From the NCBI GenBank assembly GCA_949358305.1, contig OX442314.1, positions 47,810,581-47,874,580 on the forward strand: 64,000 nt of DNA, written 5' to 3'. Each line of letters opens with the position of its first letter. Position 1 is the first letter of the stretch. Below the pieces are notes generated by a model that saw only the letters and a program-made list of their open reading frames with translations, was not told the origin of the DNA and did not search any database. This document shows positions 41,134-51,949 of this stretch, piece after piece. The translations under genes were made by a program, and so were the position numbers. This DNA is from Strigamia acuminata (lineage: Eukaryota; Arthropoda; Chilopoda; Geophilomorpha; Linotaeniidae).

Positions 41134-41725
41134 CTAACCAGACAAATAATTGATATCAAACATGTGTTGATCATACACTTCAGCCCTAATAAGCCTCCCC
41201 CCAAAATACCTCTTATCCAAACCCACTCTCGCCTTCTCCGCCTCCGAACTCCGCGCAAACTCCGATGACCACGCCGTTCATTTGTTCGAGCGCAAGTTGC
41301 GCGGCTTCGGGAATCTCGTACTCGATGAACGCGAATCCTTTGTGTTTGTGCAGAACGGGGTCCCACGACATGTTGATCGTTTTGATCGGCCCGAACGACG
41401 AGAATGATTTACGGATCGGGTCTTCGGTGATGTCGAAACTGATGTTTCCGACGTATATCCTGCACATGAGCAGGACGGCCTGGTTGCGTTGCAGGGTTCG
41501 CTGTTGCCGCAGTTGGAGAGCGAGCGCTCGTTTCTTCTCGAGGGTTTCGATGCTTTGCTGCATGGCGAACTTCTTCGCTTTTTCCACCATGCGTCGCTGA
41601 GATGAAAACAATTTAGGCAATTTGGTGATGCCGACGAGGTTGAGGATGTCTCTTTTGGCTCCGGGACCGGCCACGACTGGACCGTTCTGCGCCATTTCGA
41701 TCCCGGGCGAATGATTGCGCGACAT
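41134..41725 (-). pseudogene. PUF60/Half-pint-like copy with internal deletion
   Basis: The first frame starts at ATG 41725 and has the PUF60-type N-terminal region (VEKAKKFAMQQSIETLEK), a Gln/Arg-rich helix and the start of RRM1 (MCRIYVGNISFDITED, GFAFIEYEIPEAAQLALEQM). At about 41255-41265 it leaves homology. In the neighbouring frame the sequence continues immediately as the end of the C-terminal U2AF-homology motif (LDKRYFGGRLIRAEVYDQ ... FDINYLSG) with a TAG at 41134-41136. RRM1's second half, all of RRM2 and most of the C-terminal domain are absent, and the join is out of frame. PUF60 is a poly-U-binding splicing factor; this copy cannot make it. No introns are seen, so a rearranged retrocopy is likely, though I found no clear poly(A) tract. 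Confidence 0.85.
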
Positions 41726-41929
41726 GATGGGAGAATGTTGTGTTTTGCAGTCGTGGCACCGGTTTTAATACAGAGAGCGGAATATACGTTAGAGAGACGT
41801 AGCATGGGGTTATTAGTGGACTCCAAGGTGTTCTTAATACTGATTTTTTTTTAATAGCTGATTTTTGTCTGCAATCGATTTTAAACGTGAAAATTGAAAT
41901 GTAGAATTCAGATTTTGTGACCAAAAATC

Positions 41930-42130
41930 ATTAATTCTGACCAATATGGATTAAAAATAATCAGTTTTTAATCAGAATACAGCAAAAACCAGCAGTTGTT
42001 GACCAATTTGGATCACAATTCTGCAGTTTTAGACTAATTGTGATCAAAACCTGCAGTTTTTTTCCAATTTTGAGCAAAAATCAGCAGTTTTTGACCAATT
42101 TGCTACAAAATTCATCATTTTATGGCCAAA
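41930..42130. repeat. Degenerate tandem repeat, period about 38-40 bp
   Basis: Four to five diverged units built on GCAGTTTTTGACCAATTTTG and ATCAAAA. Confidence 0.65.
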
Positions 42131-42237
42131 ACAACTAAAAGAAATTCATTAGACTTTGCTCCAATTTTTACCAAAATAAAGCCAAATTACTCAGCTTGGA
42201 TGCTGTTGCAGCCAGTTTAGTCTTAGCTATATATATT

Positions 42238-42485
42238 GTGGTGATCTCACTTTATTTTGTCATCCGTGTTAAATAAATATCACCACTGAAAAGATAAATT
42301 GTGTTATTTTATTTCACAATAGTCTGGTGTGTGCCAGACTATGTCACGTGACTTGGGGGAGAATACTCCCCAAGCATATTTCACCCCAAATTGGCTGGGG
42401 TGAACAGTAATTAACCGTTTTGGTGCAACAGATTCCTTTGTTGCACCAAACTGAGCTCATTGCGCAGAGTTTCTGTGCAACTCAG
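42238..42485. repeat. Cluster of consecutive hairpins
   Basis: Successive inverted repeats without overlap: GTGGTGAT/ATCACCAC (42238-42287), AGTCTGG/CCAGACT (42321-42340), palindrome GTCACGTGAC (42343-42352), CTTGGGGGAG/CTCCCCAAG (42352-42374), CACCCCA/TGGGGTG (42382-42402), a 12-bp stem TTTGGTGCAACA/TGTTGCACCAAA (42419-42450), and CTGAG..TTGCGCAGA/TCTGTGCAA..CTCAG (42451-42485). Such a run is unlikely by chance. It could be a structured RNA leader, a MITE, or the R-U5 part of an unrecognised LTR (an AATAAA lies just upstream). Confidence 0.75.
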
Positions 42486-42824
42486 AAGCGTGCCAAGCTT
42501 GGAACCCCAATTTTGACACACTCTTGAATTTACACTACAACTAAGAACACCTTGTCACTGCTACGCTCGAGAAACCTCGCTAGTATTGATTGTGTTACAG
42601 TTTGTGTATTTGAGACCTCGGCTTGCTTTGCCCATTGTGCAAAGCCAGCACCCGATTTCGCCTTGTGTGAATTAGCAACCGACCGCGACGAGCTCTGCCG
42701 CCAGGATTCGCGACGAGAGGAATCCGATCCGAATGATGAGCCCGGTGTGGAATACCGGCCATGGAACGATAAAGGCAACCGTTCCTTCCATCAAAGCTCC
42801 TCAACGAGCAAAGCGGTACCCGTC

Positions 42825-43473
42825 TCGTCAAAAACGTCTGCCAATCCTCTAAATACTCTTTACGGCGGAACTGCACAACATCAACGACCGTCGTCCACCA
42901 TTACCCATTACCAGTGCGAGCCAGTTGTCAGAACATCGATCAGTATTTACTCCTTCATTGGCCACTGCGACAATGTTTAATTTCATTTTGTCGGAATCAG
43001 ATATTCTACTTCCAGTGGCAATTCCCTCAACGTCGACAAGTTTTCTGCCGTGGAAGCCGACAACGTCTCCTCCAAGCAATTCTCGAGAGCGAGAAGAACC
43101 GATTATCATCGTGACACCATTCAAGAGACCCGATGATTTATCCAACTCGGAGGCTGCAAAACGGGAGATGTGTTACTTCAAACCGAGTATGTTGCAATCC
43201 GCAAAAGAAATCAGTAACGCCATCCGGCAAGGAAAACCATCATGCTACCAAATACCGCTTGCGATCATGTGTGTTACGCTGAACAACCAACGCCAAGATT
43301 CATTCAACACACAAAAATTTGTCTGGACCACCTTGATTAACGAAGTTTCAAGTCACCCCGATTCTGCCATCCTCGAGAAATGGACCGCTGGACTCCCGCG
43401 GCCAGAAACCATATACCAACAAGGACCAATCTCTCACATCATTCCGCTTGCTAGCTTGGAGCCATTAGAATGA
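42825..43473 (+). CDS. Unrecognised ORF, about 180-215 codons
   Basis: An open frame ending at TGA 43471-43473. The first ATG in this frame is at 42925, but it is open upstream to about 42850. I do not recognise a domain. The N-terminal half is Ser/Thr/Pro-rich. The C-terminal half (KPSMLQSAKEISNAIRQGK, FVWTTLINEVSSHPDSAI) looks globular. It lies about 350 bp downstream of the hairpin cluster and could be the gag-like ORF of an element whose leader is that cluster. This is speculation. Confidence 0.35.
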
Positions 43474-43745
43474 ATAAGATCGAAACTCAAAATTTTCATA
43501 TGAATAAGATCGAAACACAAAATTTTCAAATGAATAAGGTCTAAGGAATAAGGTCAAAACTCAATATTTTCGGGGAATCATGCTACAGTCAAAATGATCT
43601 ATTTTCATAAAATGTTTTAGACCTTAATCATTGTTTTGTCTAAAAAGAAGTTTTCTTCTTGATGGTAATTGGGGCGGGGACCAAATTGGCAACCACCAAA
43701 TTGGCGATTGCAAATTGGCGACTCTCTAAATTGGCGACGGCGCGT
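43473..43745. repeat. Short tandem motifs GAATAAGRTCGAAAC and AAATTGGCGAC
   Basis: Three to four copies of GAATAAGGTCGAAAC-like units at 43473-43560, the same motif found as inverted copies at 53945-54060, followed at 43685-43740 by four loose copies of CAAATTGGCGAC. Confidence 0.6.
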
Positions 43746-43888
43746 GTTTTCAGTTTTAATCGAGATTTTTTATAATTTTATAATTGACTTTTTTTTAAAG
43801 AAATATGTAATGAAATGTAATGAACACACTTTAGGCAAATAACTGACGGAGGTGTTTGCGGTTCTTAATTACTTCACGACACACATGG

Positions 43889-44083
43889 CTATTTTAGCTG
43901 TATGTTAACTTCGACTGCCCTCTTTGCACATGCTGCACAAACCATGTGCCCACACTTGTAAGATATATTACACTGATTTGTGCTACACAACTGGCAGGTG
44001 AAGTTGTTGTGTTCAGGCATAAGGACCAAGTTTTCTAGCGCTGCAGTCAAGATGTTCACCAACTCACTGGCCAATACATGCAT
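43889..44083 (-). pseudogene. RING-finger-like tail fragment
   Basis: Reads CQLCSTNQCNISYKCGHMVCAACAKR, the first six ligands of a C3HC4 RING finger, but the last Cys pair is missing and the frame continues EVNIQLK to a stop. It lies just downstream of the FLYWCH-like frame on the same strand and may be the 3' end of the same decayed gene. Confidence 0.5.
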
Positions 44084-44095
44084 GTACTTCCGAAG

Positions 44096-44605
44096 CTAAG
44101 TTTCTGATATGACGTAATCGCTGTTGCTCCCGCATCTCCTCCCACTAAGTGGTAACAGAGCGCGTTCAAATTCTAAAACTGTTAATGGCAGTGGAGGAAA
44201 CGTGCCTCTGCATCTCTTCGCCATTCCCGGTTGTGTTCGTGCAAAGGAAAGAGTTGCTGTGGGATGTTCCTCTCCAACTCTGTCGTATATAGAACGATAG
44301 CCCTCAGACGGATCCGATTCAGCCTGTTTTCTAATTGCTGTAGCAAACCTTCTGTTAGGAATATCAACACTCGCATCATCATGCCCGACACAATGTGGCT
44401 GCGACAATTTGCCCAAAAACGTAACTGAATTTAAAATTACCCGACCACTATATTCCTTGTTGATGCAGCGCAAATAAATTGTTGTTAATCGACTTTTTCC
44501 CTTTTTATAAAGTAGTCCATCCATCTTGTACAGTGTTGAATTTTTACGATAGCCTGGTTCGGTCGTCACTTCCATGGTCGTCGAATGTTGAATGTGTAAA
44601 TTCAA
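44096..44605 (-). pseudogene. FLYWCH/MULE-associated N-terminal fragment
   Basis: Matches the pattern of FLYWCH-type zinc-finger proteins found in MULE-like elements: a lysine-containing start (LLYKKGKSRLTTIYLRC), a Cys...His spacing (CINKEYSG ... PHCVGHDD), then FATAIRKQAESDPSEGYRSI and SFARTQPGMAKRCRGTFPP, the usual post-finger region. The finger ligands are imperfect. The ORF opens at a non-ATG codon, and the transposase part is not present, so it is a fragment. Confidence 0.55.
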
Positions 44606-44999
44606 TGCAGTTTATGCTTGAAATAGGCGTTTAGTGTTTGTTTCGAACATACGAAAACGTCTAATAAACGTTTTGACACTTTTTGCAGAACATTTCGACC
44701 GAAAGTCAACAGCTGACGACCGACAGCGTGTTGGCGAACACAGGGTTTACTCAATGTACATTTTATGCCGTAATTGAAATATCTCAAATGACGTGTCTAC
44801 CATAAATTTAATATTTTTGTAGTCCAGAAGCGTTTCCAATAGCAAATTTTCTTAGATTTGCCGTTGGAAATTTCAAAATAGGTTTCCAAAGGCAAATCTC
44901 CAAAATTTGCCAGAGGCGATTCATCATTGGAACAGGTACCCTTCCAAAAGGCAGAAAAAATTAAGTTGATTCGTTTATTAATTTCTTTATTTTGTTTTT

Positions 45000-45300
45000 T
45001 CCACTTTGTTCGCTCGAATCCTAGTCCGATTCTCGCCGGCACTTCTGCTCGCATCTTGACCAACTTTTGCCCACTGTTTTGCATCCCAACCCGCTTTCGC
45101 CCGCCCGCCCGCTCATCCATTAATGCTAATAACATCAAATCTTGATGTGCTGTATTTTGACGAGTTGGCAATTCATGTAGTTTGACCTTTGTTTTAATAA
45201 TTTAATCAATTTATTCATTTTATTTTATTTCATTTCATTTGTATTTACATCTCACATTTTTTTTATTTTCATTTGCATCATTTGGGTTTCGAGCAGGTGT
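45000..45300. repeat. Dispersed repeat family D, copy 1
   Basis: Shares CGAATCCTAGTCCGA-like and GACCTTTGTTTTAATAATTT segments and the tail TTTGCATCATTTGGGTTTCG with 51950-52640 (which is split by a MITE) and 56160-56300. Confidence 0.65.
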
Positions 45301-46269
45301 ATACTCTTTGTTTACATACAAAAATTTCAATACCAGCAAATTACCTTTAACATCAACTACTTTTCATTTAGGCAACCCAAAAAAGTCATACATTAAATTT
45401 TCATAAAAAAGCTTGCACACGCATTCAGTGTTTGTTTTATTTCATTCAGTTTCTTCTCTCCATTTTATTTTATTTGGTTTCACCAGTAACGTCGCCTGAT
45501 GGTGATTGTAATGTACCGCTCGCACCCCCTATGGCGATTTCAATCGATCACACGATCACAAAGAATAAGTCAGATCAGACCAATAGGATGCCAAAGAATC
45601 TTTAGATTCGAGAGCCTGTGTTACTTGCCTTAAAAAAAGTTCATGAAAAAAGTTCATTAAAGATGGCGGAAGCATTTTGCGCGTTTCCCATAATTTTGCA
45701 AAGAAGTGGCTTTATTGTTTCCACTGCCAGCAGCCACCATCAGTCCAACAAGTGGTTGCAGAGGAAGGTTGGATTGGAGCCACAAAGATTTTGTTGGATT
45801 TCGCCAAGTGCACAAAATACATTGCTCCAATGCCGAGGTTAGGCCACTACACGCGACATCAGACGACGACGATCATTGGTGGGATTTTTGTTTAGATGAA
45901 TTTTTATTGAGTTTTTGGGTTTGATTTTGCAGGTCGGATTATTAATTTGGTCAGCGTTCATTCCATGTGTAATAATGAAGGAAGGGCGAGAAGCATTATC
46001 GCGCTTCAGTTATTGAGTATATGCACGATCATAGACTCAAAGTTATATTAGTCGATTTCGGTATAATCGCTAAAGTTTTTTAAACAGAAGTAATTTAAAA
46101 ATTGATTTTTAGTTTTAAAATTTTTTTTAATAACTTTTTTTTATGAATTTTAAACATGTAGATACGGCAAATTTCTGCAAACATCGTTGACACTCTTTCA
46201 GCAATTATGAAAACTCCTTCCCCGTTCCTTTTTTTGTCAACTTGCCAATTCCGACAATGTCAAGTCAAT

Positions 46270-46865
46270 CTTGGACCAAAAATTCATCTTTTGGACCAAA
46301 AATTCATCTTTTGGACCAAAAATTCATCTTTTGGACCAAAAATTCATCTTTTGGACGAAAAATTCATCTTTTGGACGAAAAATTCATCTTTTGGACCAAA
46401 AATTCATCTTTTGGACCAAAAATTCATCTTTTGGACCAAAAATTCATCTATTGGACCAAAAATTCATCTTTTGGACCAAAAATTCATCTTTTGGACCAAA
46501 AATTCATCTTTTGGACCAAAAATTCATCTTTTGGACCAAAAATTCATCTTTTGGACCAAAAATTCATCTTTTGGACCAAAAATTCATCTTTTGGACCAAA
46601 AATTCATCTTTTGGACCAAAAATTCATCTTTTGGACCAAAAATTCATCTTTTGGACCAAAAATTCATCTTTTGGACCAAAAATTCATCTTTTGGACCAAA
46701 AATTCATCTTTTGGACCAAAAATTCATCTTTTGGACCAAAAATTCATCTTTTGGACCAAAAATTCATCTTTTGGACCAAAAATTCATCTTTTGGACCAAA
46801 AATTCATCTTTTGGACCAAAAATTCATCTTTTGGACCAAAAATTCATCTGTTAGACCAAAAGTTC
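46270..46865. repeat. 20-bp minisatellite, about 30 copies
   Basis: Unit AATTCATCTTTTGGACCAAA in near-perfect tandem array; rare variants have GGACGAAA (two adjacent units), CATCTATTGG and a final CATCTGTTAG. The unit length is not a multiple of three and lacks stops in all plus frames, so three overlapping 205-219 codon frames arise. They are a by-product, not genes. Confidence 0.95.
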
Positions 46866-46966
46866 GCTCGCAATTTCATTGTTTTTAGTCCGCAAAAATA
46901 GCAGCTTTAGTGATGAAAGTTAAAATATTGCCAAGTTGTTGCTAATTGTGAACAAATGCATTGCAG

Positions 46967-47528
46967 GCCCGAATGACCATCGCCGGGGTTTCTACTCGCC
47001 CAGCCGAACCTATCATACAGTTCCCCCGGTCGCGGCTTCCGTCAGTACCCGAAAGCCGAAAGCAAAGAAAAGAAAAGGAGAAAACCCAGAAGACGAAGTG
47101 TACCAAAAACGTCCAACAGAGAGACAACTATCACCAACAAACGTGTTTTGCAAGAAGCTAAAAGGTTTACTCTCAGCATTGATGGCAATGAATGAGGTAA
47201 GTAAAATGACAATTTTTGGAAAAATTTCATTTTAAATTTAAAACTTATTTTTTTAATTTTTTTGTAGGCAGAACAATTCTGTTACCCCGTTGATACAAAA
47301 TGTAACAAAGATTATTTAACTTTTATTCCCAAACCACTGGACCTTGACACAATGACAAAGAAAGCGGAACGTTTTGAATACCAATCATATGAGCTTTTTT
47401 TTCAAGATTTACATCTCATTGTATCTAACTGCCTGACTTATAACCCCTACAACCCAAAACAGAATGCCGACGCCACAGCAGTGTACGATCGATGCGTATA
47501 TTTGCACAACACCTTTAAGAAGAATTAG
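46967..47528 (+). pseudogene. Bromodomain gene fragment, two exons
   Basis: Exon 46967-47196 follows an acceptor (ATTGCAG) and encodes a Lys-rich linker (KPKAKKRKGENPEDEVY) and the first bromodomain helix (CKKLKGLLSALMAMNE). It ends at GAG|GTAAGT. A 71-bp intron (47197-47267, ending TTTTTTTGTAG) leads in phase 0 to exon 2, which gives YPVDTKCNKDYLTFIPKPLD, LDTMTKKAERFEYQSYE and LIVSNCLTYNPYN: the ZA loop, helices and conserved Asn of an acetyl-lysine-binding bromodomain. TAG occurs at 47526-47528 and a gypsy relic follows, so the gene may end here or be broken. Which bromodomain family it belongs to is not clear. Confidence 0.65.
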
Positions 47529-47699
47529 AAAAATGACAACGTCGAGAATAAAGATGTGGTTAACGTCGAGCACAACTGTTGACGAATCGAAACAAAACTT
47601 TAGCATTGAAGCATTATTGTGTCGTACTATAACATGTTATAGTTATGACTTGATTCGTCAAGAAGTGTGTTCGCCACAATTTTTTGAAAAATAGTGGTT

Positions 47700-47900
47700 G
47701 CGATTGTGCAAACCGAAGTGTGTTTTTATGGCAACCGATGTTGATTTTCTCGGTTTTCACGTATCAAGTACTGGCACAGCACCTTTACAAGTCAAACTTT
47801 CAGCTATAACTGCAGCACCTTCTCCAACTGACATCAGTTAAGGACTTTTCGTGATTCAATCAAGACCTTTTTAGTATTTCTTCGAGGTCAATGGACTCGA
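47700..47900 (+). pseudogene. Ty3/gypsy reverse-transcriptase relic
   Basis: Reads KCVFMATDVDFLGFHVSSTG then TAPLQVKLSAITAAPSPTDI, the RT thumb/connection region of Ty3/gypsy elements (usually ...DFLGH.VS..GI.P...K..AI...P.P). A frame break follows, with LRTF in another frame. Short and dead. Confidence 0.55.
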
Positions 47901-48239
47901 TATGTTACTCGCCTACCAGATTGTACAAATTTGGAGTTTTCAATTGATGCTTGGTACCAGTTTGAGGCCCGGATGAAGGCCATTGCGTCGACATTATCGG
48001 ATATAGACCTGAATTCTTTTGCAAGACATTTCTACTTCTTGCACGATTGTTTTGTGGTCAGGCATATCCGCCTGTATTACAACACGAAGTAATGCAAAGC
48101 TATTTGCGCCTGCCCAAACGGCCCGGAACAGCCCTCCGTCTGAGAGACAGCAGGAAAGGTAGTTTTGTTTCTTTATTCGTTTTTTTTTAAAATTATTATT
48201 TGCTAATTTATTGCAGTTTTTTTGCATGATTTATGATTT

Positions 48240-48460
48240 TTTTTCACGATTTTTTATTTCCTTTTCTCTTTTTTAGGTATTTTTGCTCGCCCAAACAACT
48301 CTGAACGATCTTCCTACTGTACCCGCGGCACCTGAAAATTTTTTTTGAAATTTTTTACTAATTTTTTGGGCATTTTTTCATGTTCTTTGATTTTTTTTTC
48401 TTCTCATTTTTCAGGTATTTTAGCTTGCCCAAACAGCCCTGCGTTTTAAGACTGTGTTTG
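48240..48460 (+). repeat. Splice-acceptor-like cassette repeats (family B), two tandem units
   Basis: Each unit is a T-rich tract ending TTTTTAG or TTTTCAG followed by GTATTTTTGCTCGCCCAAAC or GTATTTTAGCTTGCCCAAAC. They look like intron end plus exon start. Other copies are at 49865-50045, 54880-54965 and 57725-57815. Confidence 0.6.
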
Positions 48461-49310
48461 CAGCAAAAAAGAACTATACTTGATGAGAGTTGCAATCCGT
48501 CTTATTAGCTGGATTCCTGGGTAGAATGTAAAATTATTTTTGCCTTATAGCCTTATAAATTTAATGTAGTTTTGCGTCTGGGTAAAAACGGCCACCGCTG
48601 TGGACAAACCATCATCAGCTGGCCATCAGTTGTTCGCGGCCATGCCACACAAAATCGACAATTTTCAAACTACGATCGCGTCGCACGCACGCGACAACTT
48701 CGAGCCATTTTCGCACGTCGGTCGGTGTTTTCCCGACAACAAATCGAACGAGAGACGCCAGTTTGAACCCCAGTGTAAGCTGGCACAGCTTTACTTGTGG
48801 ATTTCCTCGTGTTAGCACACCGCGTGCGCATAAGAGGCACGTACGAGGAAAAACGTGCTTGATTCAGCGCGGGATCAGAAGAAACCACGACGCAACGTTC
48901 CGTGGCATCAGTCAAGTCAACATTGAAGTTATCTTTGCCAACTTTAGATCAACCCCCATTGGCAGCAACTGCAACTGCTAAGGAAATAATCACGACCTTC
49001 CAGTTAAAATTTCATGCACTTATGAACAGGAAAGTCAGGGGAACATACTATAATAACTGGGGCTAGTTTGGCCATTTTTTAGGGTGACTTTACACAACCC
49101 CAACAGATGGGGTGACAGGACCTTTGTAATGGCCGCTGCTACATTAGAATTGATGTAATAACAAAATAAGTAGTTTGGTATTAAAATGTGTTGATTTTAT
49201 GCTAATAATTTATTACTTTTAGATTAATAAGATGGTTAGAACATAGTGGGAAGTAAAAAGTATAAAGATTATACTACAAAAAAGCACTTGAACTCATAAG
49301 AAACAAACAA
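48461..49310. other. Intergenic stretch, no supported gene
   Basis: Open frames up to about 80 codons occur at 48570-48915 on both strands in a GC-richer patch, but no domain is recognisable and no frame stands out. Confidence 0.4.
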
Positions 49311-49860
49311 ATGTCTCAACATGAAGCAACTAAGCATGCCAAAATTCCACGTCAGAATCTAAGGAATACATTGAATAGACGGCACATGAAGAAAAGTGAA
49401 GGTCAACAATTTTTTTCTGAAGAAGAACAGCAATTGTTTGCAAACCATGTAATTTTGATGTGTTCTTATGGATTTCCAATTTGCAAGGAAGACTTAACAT
49501 ACTTAGCCAAAGATTACTTGAGTAGAAAAGGACAATAACACAAACAATGTGGTGTAAATTTTTTGGGGCCTGAATGGTGCAAGGCATTGCAGCTAATATT
49601 TCCAAACGCCGTGCTAAAACAACAGAAGAACAGACTGCCTACGGTCAACTTGGTGTCGACAGGGACCACAAGAATGCTGCTACAACAGGACCAAGTCTGT
49701 GTGGTTTGACACTGACATTCGAAGACTGGTTCAGGAAACAGATGGGCAATCAACAGCAACAAAGCATATAGGACCATGAGACGGGAAAAAAGACGGCACC
49801 CACTTCTTCTGCAACAGCAAAAGAAAAGCGTGATTATGATGTTCCTGAGAATGTTTTCAC
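49311..49860 (+). pseudogene. pogo/Tc5-like helix-turn-helix transposase relic
   Basis: The frame from ATG 49311 reads QQFFSEEEQQLFANHVILMC and SYGFPICKEDLTYLAKDYLS, the pattern of the HTH_Tnp_Tc5 / CENP-B-like N-terminal domain of pogo-type transposases and Jerky-like proteins. After a stop, a shifted frame continues with a GPEWCKAL-like segment (near 49566) and KRRAKTTEEQTAYGQLGVD. The catalytic DDE core is not present. Confidence 0.5.
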
Positions 49861-49864
49861 AACT

Positions 49865-50045
49865 TTTTATTTCTTTTCGCTCATTCAAATGGCTCTGCAA
49901 TCCTTATTGTGTTGGAATTTATTTACTCTTTTAATAAATTTTATGGACATTTTTCATGATTTCTTGATTTTTTTCTCTTCTCGTTTTTCAGGTATTTTAG
50001 CTAGCCCAAACGGCCTTGCATTATGCAATTGTGTTTGTGGCACCT
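49865..50045 (+). repeat. Family B cassette repeats, second pair
   Basis: TTCTTTTCGCTCATTCAAATGGCTCTGCAA (variant unit) followed about 90 bp later by TTTTTCAGGTATTTTAGCTAGCCCAAACGG. The 49895-49960 segment matches 57795-57858 closely. Confidence 0.6.
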
Positions 50046-50520
50046 GGGACATGGGAAAGTTGGAATTCATTTGGATTTATTTTGGCTTTTTTTTCGACTT
50101 TATTTTCGTAAATTTTATTATGGATATTTTTTTGGTATTTTTTGCATTCTTTACATGATTTTTATTTTTATTTAATTATAACTTTTTTTAAGTTTTTATT
50201 TTATGTAATATTTTTTTTGTTTTTTAGACTTCTAAGCCTGATGTTTAGAAAGTCTAATGAAACGGCTCTGTCCGCACTTTCTATCAAATATTTGCCCCTA
50301 AAATCAATAGCGTTGTCAATGGTGTTTTATTTAGGGACAGAGGGACAGGGTTTAGAAGTCTAATGTCTAATGCTTCCCTGCATTACAGATGTTTACATGT
50401 ATGTTTTTGGCCTGTTACTTATTTTGACCTTCGTATTAATCGTATATTGCATTTTTGTAAGTTTTTAGTTTCTTTATTTTAAACTTTATTTATTTACTTA
50501 TATATTTATTTATAACAAGT
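50046..50520. other. T-rich intergenic stretch
   Basis: Long T-rich DNA. The frames here are low-complexity Phe-rich translations. No gene is supported. Confidence 0.5.
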
Positions 50521-50589
50521 TCGACCGAGGAAGCTTGTACGTAAAACTAGGATTTTTTTGGAAGACTCGCCTTTGCCTCCAGGGTCACC

Positions 50590-51185
50590 TTCAATCGTAA
50601 TGTCGCGTAAACATGCACGGACGCCTTACGAGTACGAGTGTGTATTTAATGGCGTAGTGCCGTCAGCTAGCCACGACAATGAAATAGCATTAACCATGGT
50701 AGCAAAGTCTTATATTGACTCCGGAAATAAACGAGATTGTAACTCATTGAAAGGGAAGACTGTTGTGTGTGTGCATTTCCAGTAGCATTAATAGAACTAA
50801 TGGTTGATCCCAAGAAACGTCCAGAGGCCGTAAAATGTAAAATATATTTGACAGAAAATGTAAATGCCACATTCATATGGGAATGCGGTCCTGCAATACA
50901 AATTCAATGTAAATGCCGCACGTTGCAGTCTTACAATACAAAGTCATGAAATCAAATGCAATCATCAAAAAAATATACCAAATAATGTAAATACAAGAAA
51001 TGTTAAAATTGAAAAAAAAAATCATAAATCAGGGGTTGACCAGAGCTCTCTTTTGGTTCCACTGAATCAACTCATGTCATCAGATTCCCCAGGGGTGACC
51101 AAGAGGAAGTAACAGAGTTGGATTTTACACCCCTAATAGTAAACAAGTTACGTGTCGATCAGAGATTAAAACCGTTCGAATCCAG
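50590..51185. repeat. Dispersed repeat family A, copy 2 with its upstream part
   Basis: Shares GTGCATTTCCAGTAGCATTA and AACTAATGGTTGATCCCAAG with 58726-58800, then the family-A core. The upstream part (TAGCATTAACCATGGTAGCA at 50685) also occurs near 58628. It is truncated relative to copies 1, 3 and 4 after ACCGTTCGAATCC. Confidence 0.7.
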
Positions 51186-51664
51186 TAGTTAATTGGTTGC
51201 TTAGTCAGAAAAGCAAACACTTTTTAAATTTTCTTTCGATTACAATGTCTGTACATCAAGTGCAATTCTTGTGGATTAGTCGATTTTTTTTGTATCACTA
51301 CAAAGTGAAATGGCTCGCCCAGAAACGAAAGTGGATCTTGATCTCTTTAGTTAGCCTGGAACCAATGCTACTACCAGCTCCAACAATAGCATGTGGACCA
51401 CCGTTGCCCCCACCAGTGGAGAAACCGTCGTCGGTCAGGAAGGGATTCTATATTCATTCCTTAAACATGAAGAAAAAGGCTGACTTGGACAAGTATGAAC
51501 CGGTATGTTTAATTGTATGAAAACCGTGTGGTTTTACGGGATAGTTAAAGTTGTACTTTATGACCAATTGTATTACATTTAGTTATAGGCATCTCCCTTT
51601 GCCTCACACTGTTAGTGATAACGAGGGCAACGATACCGATCTAAACTTTCCAAACAATGTGTTT

Positions 51665-51845
51665 CTCGTGTTGGCTAGACGAAAGACGAGTTTTTTTTAT
51701 TTGTTAGTTCGTTTTATTTATTGCTCGCTGATTTACCAGTCAATATCCCCTGAGCGACCGGCCCGTGGCTAGAAGAACATTGTACGCGCTTTAACGCCTA
51801 CCTTTAGGTGGCTCTTTAGCTTTTTTTTTTCAGCGCGGAAGCTAT
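51665..51845. repeat. Dispersed repeat family C, copy 1
   Basis: About 180 bp beginning CTCGTGTTGGCTAGACGAAAG and containing a CCCCTGAGCGACCGGCCCGT segment, matching 55578-55760. Confidence 0.7.
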
Positions 51846-51949
51846 TTTACGTCCAGGTAACTTCGAGAGCGAAATTGAGTTTCTAAATTTTTTGTGGTAA
51901 TTTTGAATTTTGAATGTCCATGTTTTGATAAAACAAGCGCCCCCATTTT

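Noticed and set aside
44797-45171. 124-codon minus-strand ORF
   Set aside because: Overlaps the dispersed repeat at 45000-45300 and shows no recognisable domain.
46270-46865. CRISPR-like array
   Set aside because: There are no unique spacers: the repeat units are directly adjacent. The genome is also animal-like.
46207-46901. Three overlapping 205-219 codon ORFs
   Set aside because: All three are frames of the same 20-bp minisatellite.
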